From contig CAKRJM010000001.1 of NCBI GenBank assembly GCA_934351765.1, positions 1 through 40,934 on the forward strand: a DNA stretch of 40,934 nt, read 5' to 3'. A program made the translations under genes and the position numbers. The notes below the pieces were generated by a model. It did not search any database, was not told where the DNA came from, and worked only from the letters and a program-made list of their open reading frames with translations. This DNA comes from an uncultured Lachnospiraceae bacterium (lineage in GTDB: Bacteria > Bacillota > Clostridia > Lachnospirales > Lachnospiraceae). Positions 1 to 8,157 of this stretch are shown here, piece by piece. Within the stretch, counting starts at the first letter, position 1; each line of letters opens with the position of its first letter.

Positions 1-679
1 CTGCTCATCCAGCATTTCCCATTTGCCGTCTGCATCAAGTATATTATGGATTCCTTCACTTCTCTGGATCTGTGCCGAGTTTCCGATAACGCCCTGTACA
101 TGTCCGTACTTGCCGCCGTCCGGATATACCGACTGAACATATTCTGCCATCATCTCACCGGCCTGAACGTCATTGGAACCCACAAACGCAGTCGCCAGCT
201 CTTCTGTATTATCTGTCATAGAATTTACAACCAGGCACGGAACTCCTTCTTCCTTACAGCGTTCCAAAATCGGTGCAGATCCGGCTGCCTCTGCCGGTAA
301 AAGAATGATCAGATCACATCCCATATTCAGAGCATCTTCCAGCAGGTTACACTGAATGATCGGATCAGACTGGCCATCCAGCATCTTCCATTCATCAATA
401 GTTCCATCTGATACCAGAGCATCAAGCTTGGCTTCCGCAGTTTTATTCAGAGTTGCATGGAACGCATCTACCGTATTTTTTGCAATGTACCCGACCTTGA
501 TTTTGCCGTCTCCGTTTACATCGCCTCCTGCTGCATCTCCTGTCCCCTTACTTTCCTCTCCGTTTGTCTGAGACAAAGGGTGAAACCTCAGCCTTTGTTG
601 ATTCTCCCTTTCCACCTCCACATGCGGTAAGGCTAAATGCCATCACTGCTGCCAGTAAGATTGCTGTCAGTTTTCTCAT
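1..679 (-). pseudogene. Sugar ABC transporter substrate-binding lipoprotein, frameshifted, cut by window edge
   Basis: An RbsB-like periplasmic sugar-binding protein that would deliver its ligand to the permease and ATPase encoded just upstream. The ATG at 679 follows a GGAGG ribosome binding site and opens a clear lipoprotein signal peptide (MRKLTAILLAAVMAFSLTAC, lipobox LTAC). That frame ends at a TAA at 548-550 after 43 codons. The mature domain is in the next frame and open to the window edge: it reads KIKVGYIAKNTVDAFH, then QSDPIIQCNLLEDAL, LIILLPAEAAGSAP and AFVGSNDVQAGEMMAEY, typical of the Peripla_BP_4 group. The two frames can be joined only by one extra or two missing bases, somewhere around 555-600. 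This is either a real inactivation or a sequence error. The family assignment is firm; functional status is uncertain. Confidence 0.82.
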
Positions 680-739
680 GTTTTTTCCTCCATTCTTCCT
701 TTTACATAGTTTTGTATTCTTAACCCTGCGGGATAAGTT

Positions 740-1711
740 CTATTTACGCTTATTTGTAAGCATATCCAAAAGTACTGCTCCAATGATCAGAAGTCCCTTT
801 GTAATTGTCTGCCAGTAAGAACTGATTCCAAGAAGATTCATTCCGTTATAGATCAGTCCGATGATCACAATGCCGATCATGGTTCCCGGAATCGTTGCAA
901 TTCCGCCTGCAAAAGAAGTTCCTCCGATTACACAGGCTGCCACAGCATCCGTTTCATATCCTACACCAATATTGGGCTGCGCTGCGGAAATACGACTCGT
1001 CATAATGATACCGGCGATTCCAGCACAGAATCCGCTGATTACAAACGATTTTGTTCTTGTCCAGAAGACATCAACACCGGACGCCTCCGCTGCATGAATA
1101 TTTCCGCCCACTGCATAAATATATCTTCCGAACTTGGTCCAATGCATTAACAGATACGCCATGACTGCAACCGCCAGCCAGATAAATACCGGATAAGGAA
1201 TTCCCCATAATTTTCCGGCACCGATCAGCTTAAAATCTGCATTGGCTAAGGACATTGAATATCCTCCAGACAGTACATATCCGGCTCCTCGGATTACAAG
1301 CTGTGTAGAAAGTGTTACAACGAACGGGAACATATCAAACTTCGCAATCAGCGCACCGTTCACAAATCCGCACAGCGTTGTTGCCGCAACCGCAATCACA
1401 CAGGCCAGCAGAATACTTCCTGTTGCATTAAGCACCAGGCCAATGATAACACTGGTTAATGCCAGCATCGAACCGATGGAAAGATCAATTCCTCCCGCTG
1501 TAATAACAAACACCAATCCCAATGCCAAAATGCCGTTAATGGATACCTGCAACGCGATACTTACTACATTCCCGGCTGTTCGGAACGTCGGTGAGACGAT
1601 TGATAAAATCACAATCATTGCAATCATAACTGCCGCTATTCCGTAACGTCTTCGAAACAGACGAAACTCGTCCTGGGTCATTCCTAATATTTTCTTCTCC
1701 TGTTTTCCCAC
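740..1711 (-). CDS. Sugar ABC transporter permease, RbsC family
   Basis: An inner-membrane permease of about 323 residues for a ribose/xylose/allose-type importer. It has many hydrophobic helices (for example AVMIAMIVILSIV near the N-terminus) and the family signature GGIDLSIGS. The GTG at 1711 is preferred: it follows AGAGGAGG with a 7-base gap, whereas the in-frame ATG at 1738 lies inside the upstream ATPase gene. The ribosome binding site overlaps the ATPase stop codon, so the two genes are tightly coupled. It is one of two or more proteins forming the importer with the RbsA-like ATPase and the downstream binding lipoprotein. The sugar transported cannot be read from the sequence. Confidence 0.93.
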   Translation of the reverse strand: MGKQEKKILGMTQDEFRLFRRRYGIAAVMIAMIVILSIVSPTFRTAGNVVSIALQVSINGILALGLVFVITAGGIDLSIGSMLALTSVIIGLVLNATGSILLACVIAVAATTLCGFVNGALIAKFDMFPFVVTLSTQLVIRGAGYVLSGGYSMSLANADFKLIGAGKLWGIPYPVFIWLAVAVMAYLLMHWTKFGRYIYAVGGNIHAAEASGVDVFWTRTKSFVISGFCAGIAGIIMTSRISAAQPNIGVGYETDAVAACVIGGTSFAGGIATIPGTMIGIVIIGLIYNGMNLLGISSYWQTITKGLLIIGAVLLDMLTNKRK

Positions 1712-1724
1712 GGTACTTCCTCCT

Positions 1725-3233
1725 CTATTTCTGACCAAATTCCTTCGCCAGGATCACTTCCTGTGTGATTCCTCCGCCAAGGATTTCTTCTCTGGCTACC
1801 TCACCATTCAGTTTTCCTTCATGATAAATAAGTATCCGGTCGCTCATTCCCATAACTTCAGGAAGTTCTGATGAAATCATAATGATCGCCATTCCCTGTG
1901 CCGCGAACTGGCACATCAACGTATGGATCTCTGATTTGGCACCTACATCAACACCCCTGGTCGGCTCATCTAAAATCAGTACCTTCGGATTTGCCATGAT
2001 CCATTTTGACAGAACAACCTTCTGCTGATTGCCGCCTGACAGAGAATACGCATCTGCTTCAATTCCAGCCGCCTTTACCGTAAGCTTCTTTGATACCTCC
2101 TGTACCTCGTTCTTTTCCCTCTTCTGATTCAGGAAAAATTTTTTCTGATGGCGAGGCAGATTCGGAAGCGAGATATTCTCTCGAAGCGAGCGGAACAGAC
2201 AAAGCCCGTAGGTTTTTCGATCCTCGTTTACCATCGCAATCCCCTTTGCGATCGCATCCTTCGGATTTTTAATCTCAATTTCTTTTCCTTCCAGATACAT
2301 TTTTCCGCCGGTCAAAGGATCCAGTCCGAATATCGCTCTCATTGTTTCGCTTCGACCTGAACCGACCAGTCCGGATATTCCAAGGATTTCTCCTGCATGA
2401 ACCTCAAACGAAATATCTTCAAACCCATTTCCAGACAATTCCTCAACCCGGAACACCACATCTCCAATCGGACAGCTTTGCTTTGGAAAAACATTATCCA
2501 CCGTTCTTCCGACCATCATGGAAATAAGCTCTTTTGTGGTTACTCCCTCCATGCTCCTGCTTCCGACATATTGTCCATCCCGGAAAACAGAAACCCGGTC
2601 ACAGATTTCAAAAATCTCTTCCATTCGATGAGATATATAGATGATTGCAACCCCTTTTTCTTTCAGGTCTCCGATCGTAGAAAATAAATGTTCTGTCTCC
2701 TCACTGTCCAGCGAAGAAGTCGGTTCATCCATAATGATTACTCTGGCATCACAGGAAACTGCTTTTATAATCTCCACCATCTGCACCTGTGCAAGTGTGA
2801 GATCCTCCATCATGGTCTTTGCACTTTTAGGAAACTCAAACTGCTTCAGTATTTGTTCCGCCCTCGCATTGGTTTTCTTTTTATCAAGGAACGGCATTCC
2901 CTTTTTTACATCTTCCCGGTTCAAAAAAATACTTTCCGCAATGGTCAGATACGGCTCCGGATTTAATTCCTGATGAATCATTGAAATCCCCGCCGCCATT
3001 GCGTCTGCCGGACCTCTTGCCGAGTATGGCTTTCCGCCGAAAACGATCGATCCAGAATCAGCTTTGTAAAGTCCTATAATAATCTTCATCAAGGTTGATT
3101 TCCCGGCACCGTTCTCCCCCAGAAGCGCATGTACTTCTCCCGGTTTTATATGGAGCTGTACATTGGACAGCGCCTGCGTTCCTCCGAATGCTTTCGATAT
3201 TCCTTCACATTCCAAAATGTATTCATTTTCCAA
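1725..3233 (-). CDS. Sugar ABC transporter ATP-binding protein, RbsA/MglA family
   Basis: A double-domain ATPase (about 502 residues) energising sugar import. The N-terminal half has Walker A GENGAGKST (residues 39-47), a degenerate signature LTLAQVQ and Walker B VIIMDEPTSSL. The C-terminal half has a degenerate P-loop GLVGSGRSE, the signature LSGGNQQK and VLILDEPTRGVDVG. This unequal pair is typical of monosaccharide importers, and the length is usual for the family. The start is a TTG at 3233, preceded by GGGGTG at a reasonable spacing, 13 bases after the regulator gene. It belongs to the minus-strand operon kinase, aldolase, regulator, ATPase, permease, binding protein. Confidence 0.95.
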   Translation of the reverse strand: MENEYILECEGISKAFGGTQALSNVQLHIKPGEVHALLGENGAGKSTLMKIIIGLYKADSGSIVFGGKPYSARGPADAMAAGISMIHQELNPEPYLTIAESIFLNREDVKKGMPFLDKKKTNARAEQILKQFEFPKSAKTMMEDLTLAQVQMVEIIKAVSCDARVIIMDEPTSSLDSEETEHLFSTIGDLKEKGVAIIYISHRMEEIFEICDRVSVFRDGQYVGSRSMEGVTTKELISMMVGRTVDNVFPKQSCPIGDVVFRVEELSGNGFEDISFEVHAGEILGISGLVGSGRSETMRAIFGLDPLTGGKMYLEGKEIEIKNPKDAIAKGIAMVNEDRKTYGLCLFRSLRENISLPNLPRHQKKFFLNQKREKNEVQEVSKKLTVKAAGIEADAYSLSGGNQQKVVLSKWIMANPKVLILDEPTRGVDVGAKSEIHTLMCQFAAQGMAIIMISSELPEVMGMSDRILIYHEGKLNGEVAREEILGGGITQEVILAKEFGQK

Positions 3234-3245
3234 AAAATCACCCCA

Positions 3246-4043
3246 CTACCTTCCCGGCTCTGTTTCCAGCGGACGAAAGCTTCGATCCGCAGTTCCTTCA
3301 ACAACATCCACCTCAAACTGCATATAATCGCCTCTGTATCGAAGAAGATTGTATGATACGATTTCTCCATTCCGATTCCGATCCAGACATCGAAAGCTTA
3401 AAATCGGCTTGATCGTATCAATATCAAACATTTTTAAATCTTCTGCAGTCGGAACTTCCGCCTCAACAATCTGTTTTACTCCATACGGTTTTGTTTCTTC
3501 CTTCAGCGTCAGTACTTCATACAATGATTCTGTTGTGAAGTCATGATCCAAAATGAAGCTGCACAGCTTATACGGCAAATAACTCTGAAGTGTCATTACC
3601 GCCACGTTATCCGCAAAACGTCTTCGGAACATAGCAATGACCTTTTCACCTGCAGCAATGTTTAATTTTTCTGACAAAAACTCATCCGCTGAAATAATCT
3701 GAAGCCTTAACACTTCCGTTCTCGGCTCCTGTCCTGCCCGAATGATCTGACGGTTAAACGGTTCCATAATCCGGATACTGGTCACTTTTTTCCCGGGAAC
3801 AGTGACCACCGTTCCCTTTGTTCCGTTTCTCGCCAGCCACCCGCTTTCAATCAGTTTATTGATTGCCTGTCTGACCGTTGTACGGCTCACCTGAAACATT
3901 TCTCTCAACTGATTTTCTGTCGGAATACACTGCCCCACCTGATATGTACCCTTTTTTATCTCATCCAGGATCCAGTTCTGAAGCTGAAAATACAGTGGTA
4001 TTGGTATTGTTTTATCCAATTCTGGTATATTATCCCGTTTCAT
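3246..4043 (-). CDS. GntR family transcriptional regulator with UTRA domain (HutC type)
   Basis: A DNA-binding regulator of 265 residues. The N-terminal winged helix carries PLYFQLQNWI, GTYQVGQCIPTENQLREMF and VSRTTVRQAINKLIESGWL. A UTRA-type effector domain of about residues 95-245 follows and probably binds a sugar phosphate from the pathway. The gene lies inside the operon, between the aldolase and the transporter, with its AAAGGAG ribosome binding site overlapping the end of the aldolase gene. It is the obvious candidate to bind the two TGTACGTACA palindromes in the divergent intergenic region at 5888-6152. The operator assignment is inference; the family assignment is clear. Confidence 0.93.
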   Translation of the reverse strand: MKRDNIPELDKTIPIPLYFQLQNWILDEIKKGTYQVGQCIPTENQLREMFQVSRTTVRQAINKLIESGWLARNGTKGTVVTVPGKKVTSIRIMEPFNRQIIRAGQEPRTEVLRLQIISADEFLSEKLNIAAGEKVIAMFRRRFADNVAVMTLQSYLPYKLCSFILDHDFTTESLYEVLTLKEETKPYGVKQIVEAEVPTAEDLKMFDIDTIKPILSFRCLDRNRNGEIVSYNLLRYRGDYMQFEVDVVEGTADRSFRPLETEPGR

Positions 4044-4059
4044 AATCGATCAACTCCTT

Positions 4060-4908
4060 TTACCGGAGTATGAATGCCTTCATTTTTCCGGCAATTTCAT
4101 GCTTCACAGCTTCATACACCGGAAGAAACAGGTTTGCAGTTGAATAACGGAACCCTTCTTCTTTCTGGGTTTTTATATACTGCTGTCCCATTGCAATAAC
4201 AATGTCGGTACAAATATTGATTTTCCGAATTCCGCATCGAATGGACTCCTGAACCTGTTCCATAGGTGTTCCGGAACCGCCGTGAAGTACCAGTGGAATA
4301 TTAACAAGCTCTTTGATTTTTTTCAGTCGTTCAATATTTAATTTCGGCTCAAACTTGTATTGTCCATGTTGTGTTCCGATACTGACCGCCAAAGCATCAA
4401 TTCCTGTTTCTTCCACAAATCTTCTGGCCTCTTCCGGATCCGTCTGCGCCGCTTCTGGTCCCTTTACAGCGATCGCACCTTCTTCTCCAACCAGTCTTCC
4501 GAGCTCTGCCTCTACCGTAACACCTGCCGCATGTGCCCGTTCCACTACTTTCTTTGTTTCTCTGATATTTTCCTCAAAGGGCAGTGCCGACCGATCTATC
4601 ATTACAGATGAAAAGCCTGCATTGATTGCCGCATTGCATGCTTCAAAGCTCAAGGAATGATCCAGATGGAGTGCCACTGGCACAGATGCATTTTTACATG
4701 CGGCTCTTGCCGTTTCCACCGTTCCTTCAAATCCGCCCATCATATCAATTTCGCCCTGACCGCACATCAGAATCAACGGAACATTTAATTCAGATGCTGC
4801 CTCCGCCGCAGCTTTCGCAACCTCATATGACCAGAATACATAACCTCCATAACCGACCTTTTTTTCTTCTGCCAGCGCCAATATTTCTTTCATTGGTACA
4901 AAATTCAT
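4060..4908 (-). CDS. Class II (zinc-dependent) ketose-bisphosphate aldolase family protein
   Basis: A 282-residue class II aldolase, expected to cleave a phosphorylated sugar to two three-carbon or similar fragments. It shows HLDHS (residues 81-85, with the catalytic Asp83 and zinc-ligand His84), VEAELG (132-137), the zinc ligands His181 (SIGTQHG) and His209 in HGGSGTP, and the phosphate-binding NICTDI. The N-terminal loop reads GGYVFWSYEV where fructose/tagatose bisphosphate aldolases normally have an AFNVNN-like motif. This suggests a variant substrate. It sits 28 bases after the PfkB kinase, whose product it probably cleaves. An IolJ-like or tagatose-type role is possible but cannot be decided here. 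Confidence 0.9.
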   Translation of the reverse strand: MNFVPMKEILALAEEKKVGYGGYVFWSYEVAKAAAEAASELNVPLILMCGQGEIDMMGGFEGTVETARAACKNASVPVALHLDHSLSFEACNAAINAGFSSVMIDRSALPFEENIRETKKVVERAHAAGVTVEAELGRLVGEEGAIAVKGPEAAQTDPEEARRFVEETGIDALAVSIGTQHGQYKFEPKLNIERLKKIKELVNIPLVLHGGSGTPMEQVQESIRCGIRKINICTDIVIAMGQQYIKTQKEEGFRYSTANLFLPVYEAVKHEIAGKMKAFILR

Positions 4909-4936
4909 CCCTATACCTCCCTATACATACTTCTCA

Positions 4937-5887
4937 TTATTTTTCTTCCTGTTTCTTTAAATACGAAACTACCGTTTCCCAATCTGGAACTCCTTCCGTC
5001 GCACCTTTCTTGGCCACGTTATGTGCTGCAACCGCTGATGCAAGCTTTCCACATTCTTTCAAGTCCCAGCCTAACGTCAGCCCCTTCAGAAATCCTCCGA
5101 CAAATGAATCTCCGGCTCCGGTCGTATCCACCACCTTAAAATCATGAAAGCTGGGAAGATACATTGATTCCTTATAATCCGTCAGATAACATCCTCTGTC
5201 TCCCAGTTTAACCCCGAAAATTTTTATTCCGAACCTTTTAAAAAAAACTGCGATCTGCTCAGGATCTGTCTGTCCGGACAGATAAGAAGCTTCTTTATAA
5301 CTTGGTAAAAATACATCGGTTTCCTCAAACGCAGGTGTCAAAATTTTTAAAAGCGCCTCCCGTTCTTCCATGTCATCTGTCAAAGCAGTATCCATCGCCG
5401 TCTTTTTCCCGTATTTATGAGCTCTTTGAAACAATCGATGAATGCCGCCGCGATCCATCTGTTTCATCTGAAATGCACTTCCGAAATAAATAATCTCCGC
5501 CATTTGAATCGCCTGGTCTGTTACATCAGAATCATTCAGACGATGATAGATCCGAGTATCGGAAAGAGAATGTTTTTCTCCCTCTTCATCAATCAGCAAA
5601 TAGGATACTGCCGTCTGATGTTCTTCATCATGAATGACTCCGGAAACATCAATATCGGCTTCTGCTGCCTTCTTTACAACAAAACAGCCATTTTCATCAT
5701 TTCCAACTCGTCCGACAATTGCGGTCTCTGCTCCCAGCTTTGTCAGCGTCACAGCCACATTCAGTGCATCTCCACCCGTCGTTTTTGTCGGAGCAATGAT
5801 TTCTGCTTTCTCCATTTCAAAAATCTGTTTCGGCACCGGCGATATCGGAATATCGCATACCATCATTCCGACTGACAATACATCCAT
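4937..5887 (-). CDS. PfkB family carbohydrate kinase
   Basis: A ribokinase-fold sugar kinase of 316 residues. The N-terminal GGDALNVAVTL (residues 38-48) binds the sugar. The C-terminal DTTGAGDSFVGGF (254-266) holds the anion hole and the catalytic Asp260. It is the first gene of the minus-strand operon; a GGAGAG ribosome binding site precedes the ATG at 5887. The order kinase then class II aldolase implies that an imported or oxidised sugar is phosphorylated and then split. IolC, KdgK, ribokinase and fructokinase belong to the same family, so the substrate is open. Confidence 0.92.
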   Translation of the reverse strand: MDVLSVGMMVCDIPISPVPKQIFEMEKAEIIAPTKTTGGDALNVAVTLTKLGAETAIVGRVGNDENGCFVVKKAAEADIDVSGVIHDEEHQTAVSYLLIDEEGEKHSLSDTRIYHRLNDSDVTDQAIQMAEIIYFGSAFQMKQMDRGGIHRLFQRAHKYGKKTAMDTALTDDMEEREALLKILTPAFEETDVFLPSYKEASYLSGQTDPEQIAVFFKRFGIKIFGVKLGDRGCYLTDYKESMYLPSFHDFKVVDTTGAGDSFVGGFLKGLTLGWDLKECGKLASAVAAHNVAKKGATEGVPDWETVVSYLKKQEEK

Positions 5888-5926
5888 AATCTTTCTCTCC
5901 AGCTCACTCTTTTTGTTCTTTATTTG

Positions 5927-5939
5927 TTTGTACGTACAT
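5927..5939. promoter_or_regulatory. Putative GntR operator, copy 1 (TTTGTACGTACAT)
   Basis: A perfect 10-bp palindrome, TGTACGTACA, at 5929-5938, within a 13-mer repeated identically at 6121-6133. It lies about 15-25 bases downstream of the predicted start of the kinase operon. A related TTACGTAA palindrome at 5950-5957 overlaps that start. GT-rich/AC-rich palindromes of this size are usual for GntR/HutC regulators, and such a regulator is encoded in the operon. Confidence 0.7.
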
Positions 5940-5960
5940 AGCTACGTTGTTACGTAATCA

Positions 5961-5989
5961 AATGTATCACAGTTTATTTTATCTGTCAA
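5961..5989 (-). promoter_or_regulatory. Sigma-A promoter of the kinase-aldolase-transporter operon
   Basis: On the minus strand TTGACA (5989-5984) and TACATT (5966-5961) are separated by exactly 17 bases. Transcription would start near 5954, with a leader of about 65 bases before the kinase start. The spacing and near-consensus boxes make this a strong prediction. Confidence 0.8.
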
Positions 5990-6039
5990 CTATATTTTTT
6001 ATTGTGTTTTTCCTTTAAACTTGGTCGTTTATTTTTTGT

Positions 6040-6068
6040 TTGACAAATTTACATTCTTCTATTATGAT
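6040..6068 (+). promoter_or_regulatory. Sigma-A promoter of the Gfo/Idh oxidoreductase pair
   Basis: TTGACA (6040-6045) and TATGAT (6063-6068) are separated by 17 bases, giving a start near 6075 and a leader of about 78 bases. This is one base from the full consensus. Confidence 0.82.
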
Positions 6069-6120
6069 GAAAGCAAGCCATTTTTTCTTTGTTCTTCATT
6101 CCCTTCTTAAAGTTTATTCT

Positions 6121-6133
6121 TTTGTACGTACAT
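6121..6133. promoter_or_regulatory. Putative GntR operator, copy 2 (TTTGTACGTACAT)
   Basis: The same 13-mer as at 5927-5939, with the perfect palindrome at 6123-6132. It lies about 50 bases downstream of the predicted plus-strand start and about 20 bases before the oxidoreductase ATG. In this position a bound repressor would block elongation or shield the leader rather than compete with RNA polymerase. Confidence 0.7.
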
Positions 6134-6152
6134 TATGAAAGGGTGAGGTAAT

Positions 6153-7100
6153 ATGAAAACATTACAATGGGGTATCTTAGGATTGGATCTGATTGCAGAA
6201 GAGTTTGCTACCCATCTTGAAAAACATTGCGGTTCTTTTACCGCTGTATGCACCGATCCGATTCGCCTGGAAGCATTTGCTCAGCGGCATTCAGTAAAAA
6301 AGTGTTATACTTCTTATGAAAACTTCTTAAATGATCCTGATATAAATATTGTTTACATCTCAACACTGGGAGATGAACACTATTCCAATATCATCTCCTG
6401 CCTGAATCACGGAAAACATGTTTTTTGCGAAAAAACCATGCTTGGGAATTCTCACGAATTAAAAGCAGCAAAGGAGCTGGCTGAAAAAAAACATCTCTTT
6501 CTTGGAGAAGCGATGACCATTTTCTATATGCCGCTTTACACCCGAATCCGGGAAATGATTCAGGACGGAGCAATCGGAACTTTAAAAATGGTCCGGGCCG
6601 ATTTTGGAAGTTTAAAAGAAGAACGACCAGATAATCCACTCTTTTCCACCGAAAAGAAAGGCGGAGCCATGTATGATATCGGCATCTATGCTCTTTCCTT
6701 TATTTTCAGTTTTATGACCTCTTTCCCTGATCAGGAAATTCATCTGATGAATCCTCATCCTCTCGGAGTCGATGAATTATGGAACATTGTTCTTCGGAAT
6801 AAAGAAGGGGAACTCGCCAATCTGAACCTGGCGCTGCGCTGCAAACTTCCAAAACGTGCCATTATTGCCGGAGACAAAGCATACTTCATAATTGACTCCT
6901 ATAACCGTCCGGATTCTGCAATCCTGGTTTTCCCTGACGGATCTGTGAAAGAAATCCATGAAGGTTCCGCTTCTGATGCGGTCAGCTATGAAATTCTCGG
7001 CGCAGAACAGGCGATCCTGGAAAGGAATTATAAAAGCAGTAACTTAAACATAACCGAAAAAGTTGTCGAGATGATGGAAAAATTATTGTATACTACATAA
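6153..7100 (+). CDS. Gfo/Idh/MocA family oxidoreductase (paralogue 1, altered Rossmann motif)
   Basis: A 315-residue member of the glucose-fructose oxidoreductase/inositol dehydrogenase family, which oxidises or reduces sugars and cyclitols with NAD(P). It keeps the family layout: an N-terminal Rossmann fold, HGKHVFCEKTMLGN with the conserved Glu-Lys pair, and a C-terminal domain with DIGIYALSF and KLPKRAIIAGDKAY. The dinucleotide loop reads GILGLDLIAEEFA, so the second glycine of GxGxxA is Asp. The paralogue at 7166 has the normal GLGHIA. The ATG follows GGTGAGG. Composition is AT-rich like the rest of the island. It may act on the same compound as the kinase and aldolase, or serve a non-catalytic or altered-cofactor role. 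Confidence 0.92.
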   Translation: MKTLQWGILGLDLIAEEFATHLEKHCGSFTAVCTDPIRLEAFAQRHSVKKCYTSYENFLNDPDINIVYISTLGDEHYSNIISCLNHGKHVFCEKTMLGNSHELKAAKELAEKKHLFLGEAMTIFYMPLYTRIREMIQDGAIGTLKMVRADFGSLKEERPDNPLFSTEKKGGAMYDIGIYALSFIFSFMTSFPDQEIHLMNPHPLGVDELWNIVLRNKEGELANLNLALRCKLPKRAIIAGDKAYFIIDSYNRPDSAILVFPDGSVKEIHEGSASDAVSYEILGAEQAILERNYKSSNLNITEKVVEMMEKLLYTT

Positions 7101-7165
7101 AAGAATAAAACGGACTCTATATCACGACTGAATTCATTTTTAATAAAAACAGAAAGGATGAGACT

Positions 7166-8119
7166 ATGAAAACATTCAACTGGGGAATCATTGGACTGGG
7201 CCACATCGCCCATGAGTTTGCTGAAAATATGACCGCGCTTCACCCGATCTATGCTGCCGCATCCCGAAATCCGGAATCTGCAAAAGCGTTCGGAGAGCAG
7301 TATCATGTAACCCATATTTATAATTCTTACGAGGAGCTTCTTGGAGATCCGGCGGTTGACATCGTTTACATCGCCACCGTCAACAGTCAGCACTATAAAT
7401 GGATCATGGAATGCCTGAACCATGGAAAGCATGTACTCTGCGAAAAGGCGATCTGGGGGAATTTTGAAGAAATGAAAACAGCGGCAGAGCTTGCCCGCGA
7501 AAAGGGACTGCTGCTGTGCGAGGGCATGACCATCTACCATATGCCCATCTTTAAGGAGATCAAGAAAATGATGGCGGACGGCACTCTCGGAACCATCAAG
7601 TTCGTGGAGGCAGAGCTGGGAAGCCTGAAGGAGGACGATCCCACAAACCGCTTCTTTAACCCGGATCTGGGCGGCGGCGCCATGCTGGACATCGGAACCT
7701 ACGGCCTGTCGTTCGTTCTGTACTTCCTGTCCGGGGAACTGACTGATATGAAGCATCTCATGAGCCCTTATCCCACCGGAGTCGATGAAATGTGGGGCAT
7801 CGCCCTGAAGACCAGCACGAAAGAAATCGGCAGCGTGAACTTAACGTTCCGCGCCAAGCTTCCCAAGCGCGGCATCATCGCCGGTGACAAGGCTTACATC
7901 ACTGTCATGAACTATGTACGCGCCGAGAAAGCCACACTGGTTTATCCCGACGGCCGGGAAGAAGTGTTGGAGGTCGGTGAAACCGCGAAGGCTCTCCAGT
8001 ACGAGATCCAAGACATTGAAGCTGCCCTGGAAACCGGAGACTACTCCCTCGCCTTCTTCGATTACACTATGAAGGTCGTTGAACTGATGGACCGTCTGCT
8101 GCGAAGCGAAGGACTGTAA
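7166..8119 (+). CDS. Gfo/Idh/MocA family oxidoreductase (paralogue 2)
   Basis: A 317-residue NAD(P)-dependent sugar or cyclitol oxidoreductase. It has an intact Rossmann motif GIIGLGHIAHEFA (residues 7-19), HGKHVLCEKAIWGN and DIGTYGLSF, and is clearly paralogous to its neighbour along the whole length. The CEK motif is followed by Ala rather than the frequent Pro, and the DxGxH position has Tyr, as in dihydrodiol-dehydrogenase-like members. It starts 65 bases after paralogue 1 with its own AGAAAGGATG ribosome binding site. From about 7250 onward its codon use becomes visibly more GC-rich than the AT-rich genes before it. A hairpin terminator follows at 8158-8197. Confidence 0.94.
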   Translation: MKTFNWGIIGLGHIAHEFAENMTALHPIYAAASRNPESAKAFGEQYHVTHIYNSYEELLGDPAVDIVYIATVNSQHYKWIMECLNHGKHVLCEKAIWGNFEEMKTAAELAREKGLLLCEGMTIYHMPIFKEIKKMMADGTLGTIKFVEAELGSLKEDDPTNRFFNPDLGGGAMLDIGTYGLSFVLYFLSGELTDMKHLMSPYPTGVDEMWGIALKTSTKEIGSVNLTFRAKLPKRGIIAGDKAYITVMNYVRAEKATLVYPDGREEVLEVGETAKALQYEIQDIEAALETGDYSLAFFDYTMKVVELMDRLLRSEGL

Positions 8120-8157
8120 TTCAAAATCCTCCATTATTTAACACTGTCAAATTATTG

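Noticed and set aside
7028..7756. Open frame of 242 codons on the minus strand
   Set aside because: It is antisense to the Gfo/Idh genes, which have clear motifs and ribosome binding sites; its translation has no family features.
4060..8119. Assignment of the island to myo-inositol catabolism (iol)
   Set aside because: The kinase, aldolase and Gfo/Idh genes fit the same broad families as IolC, IolJ and IolG, but no IolB, IolD or IolE homologue is present in the window.
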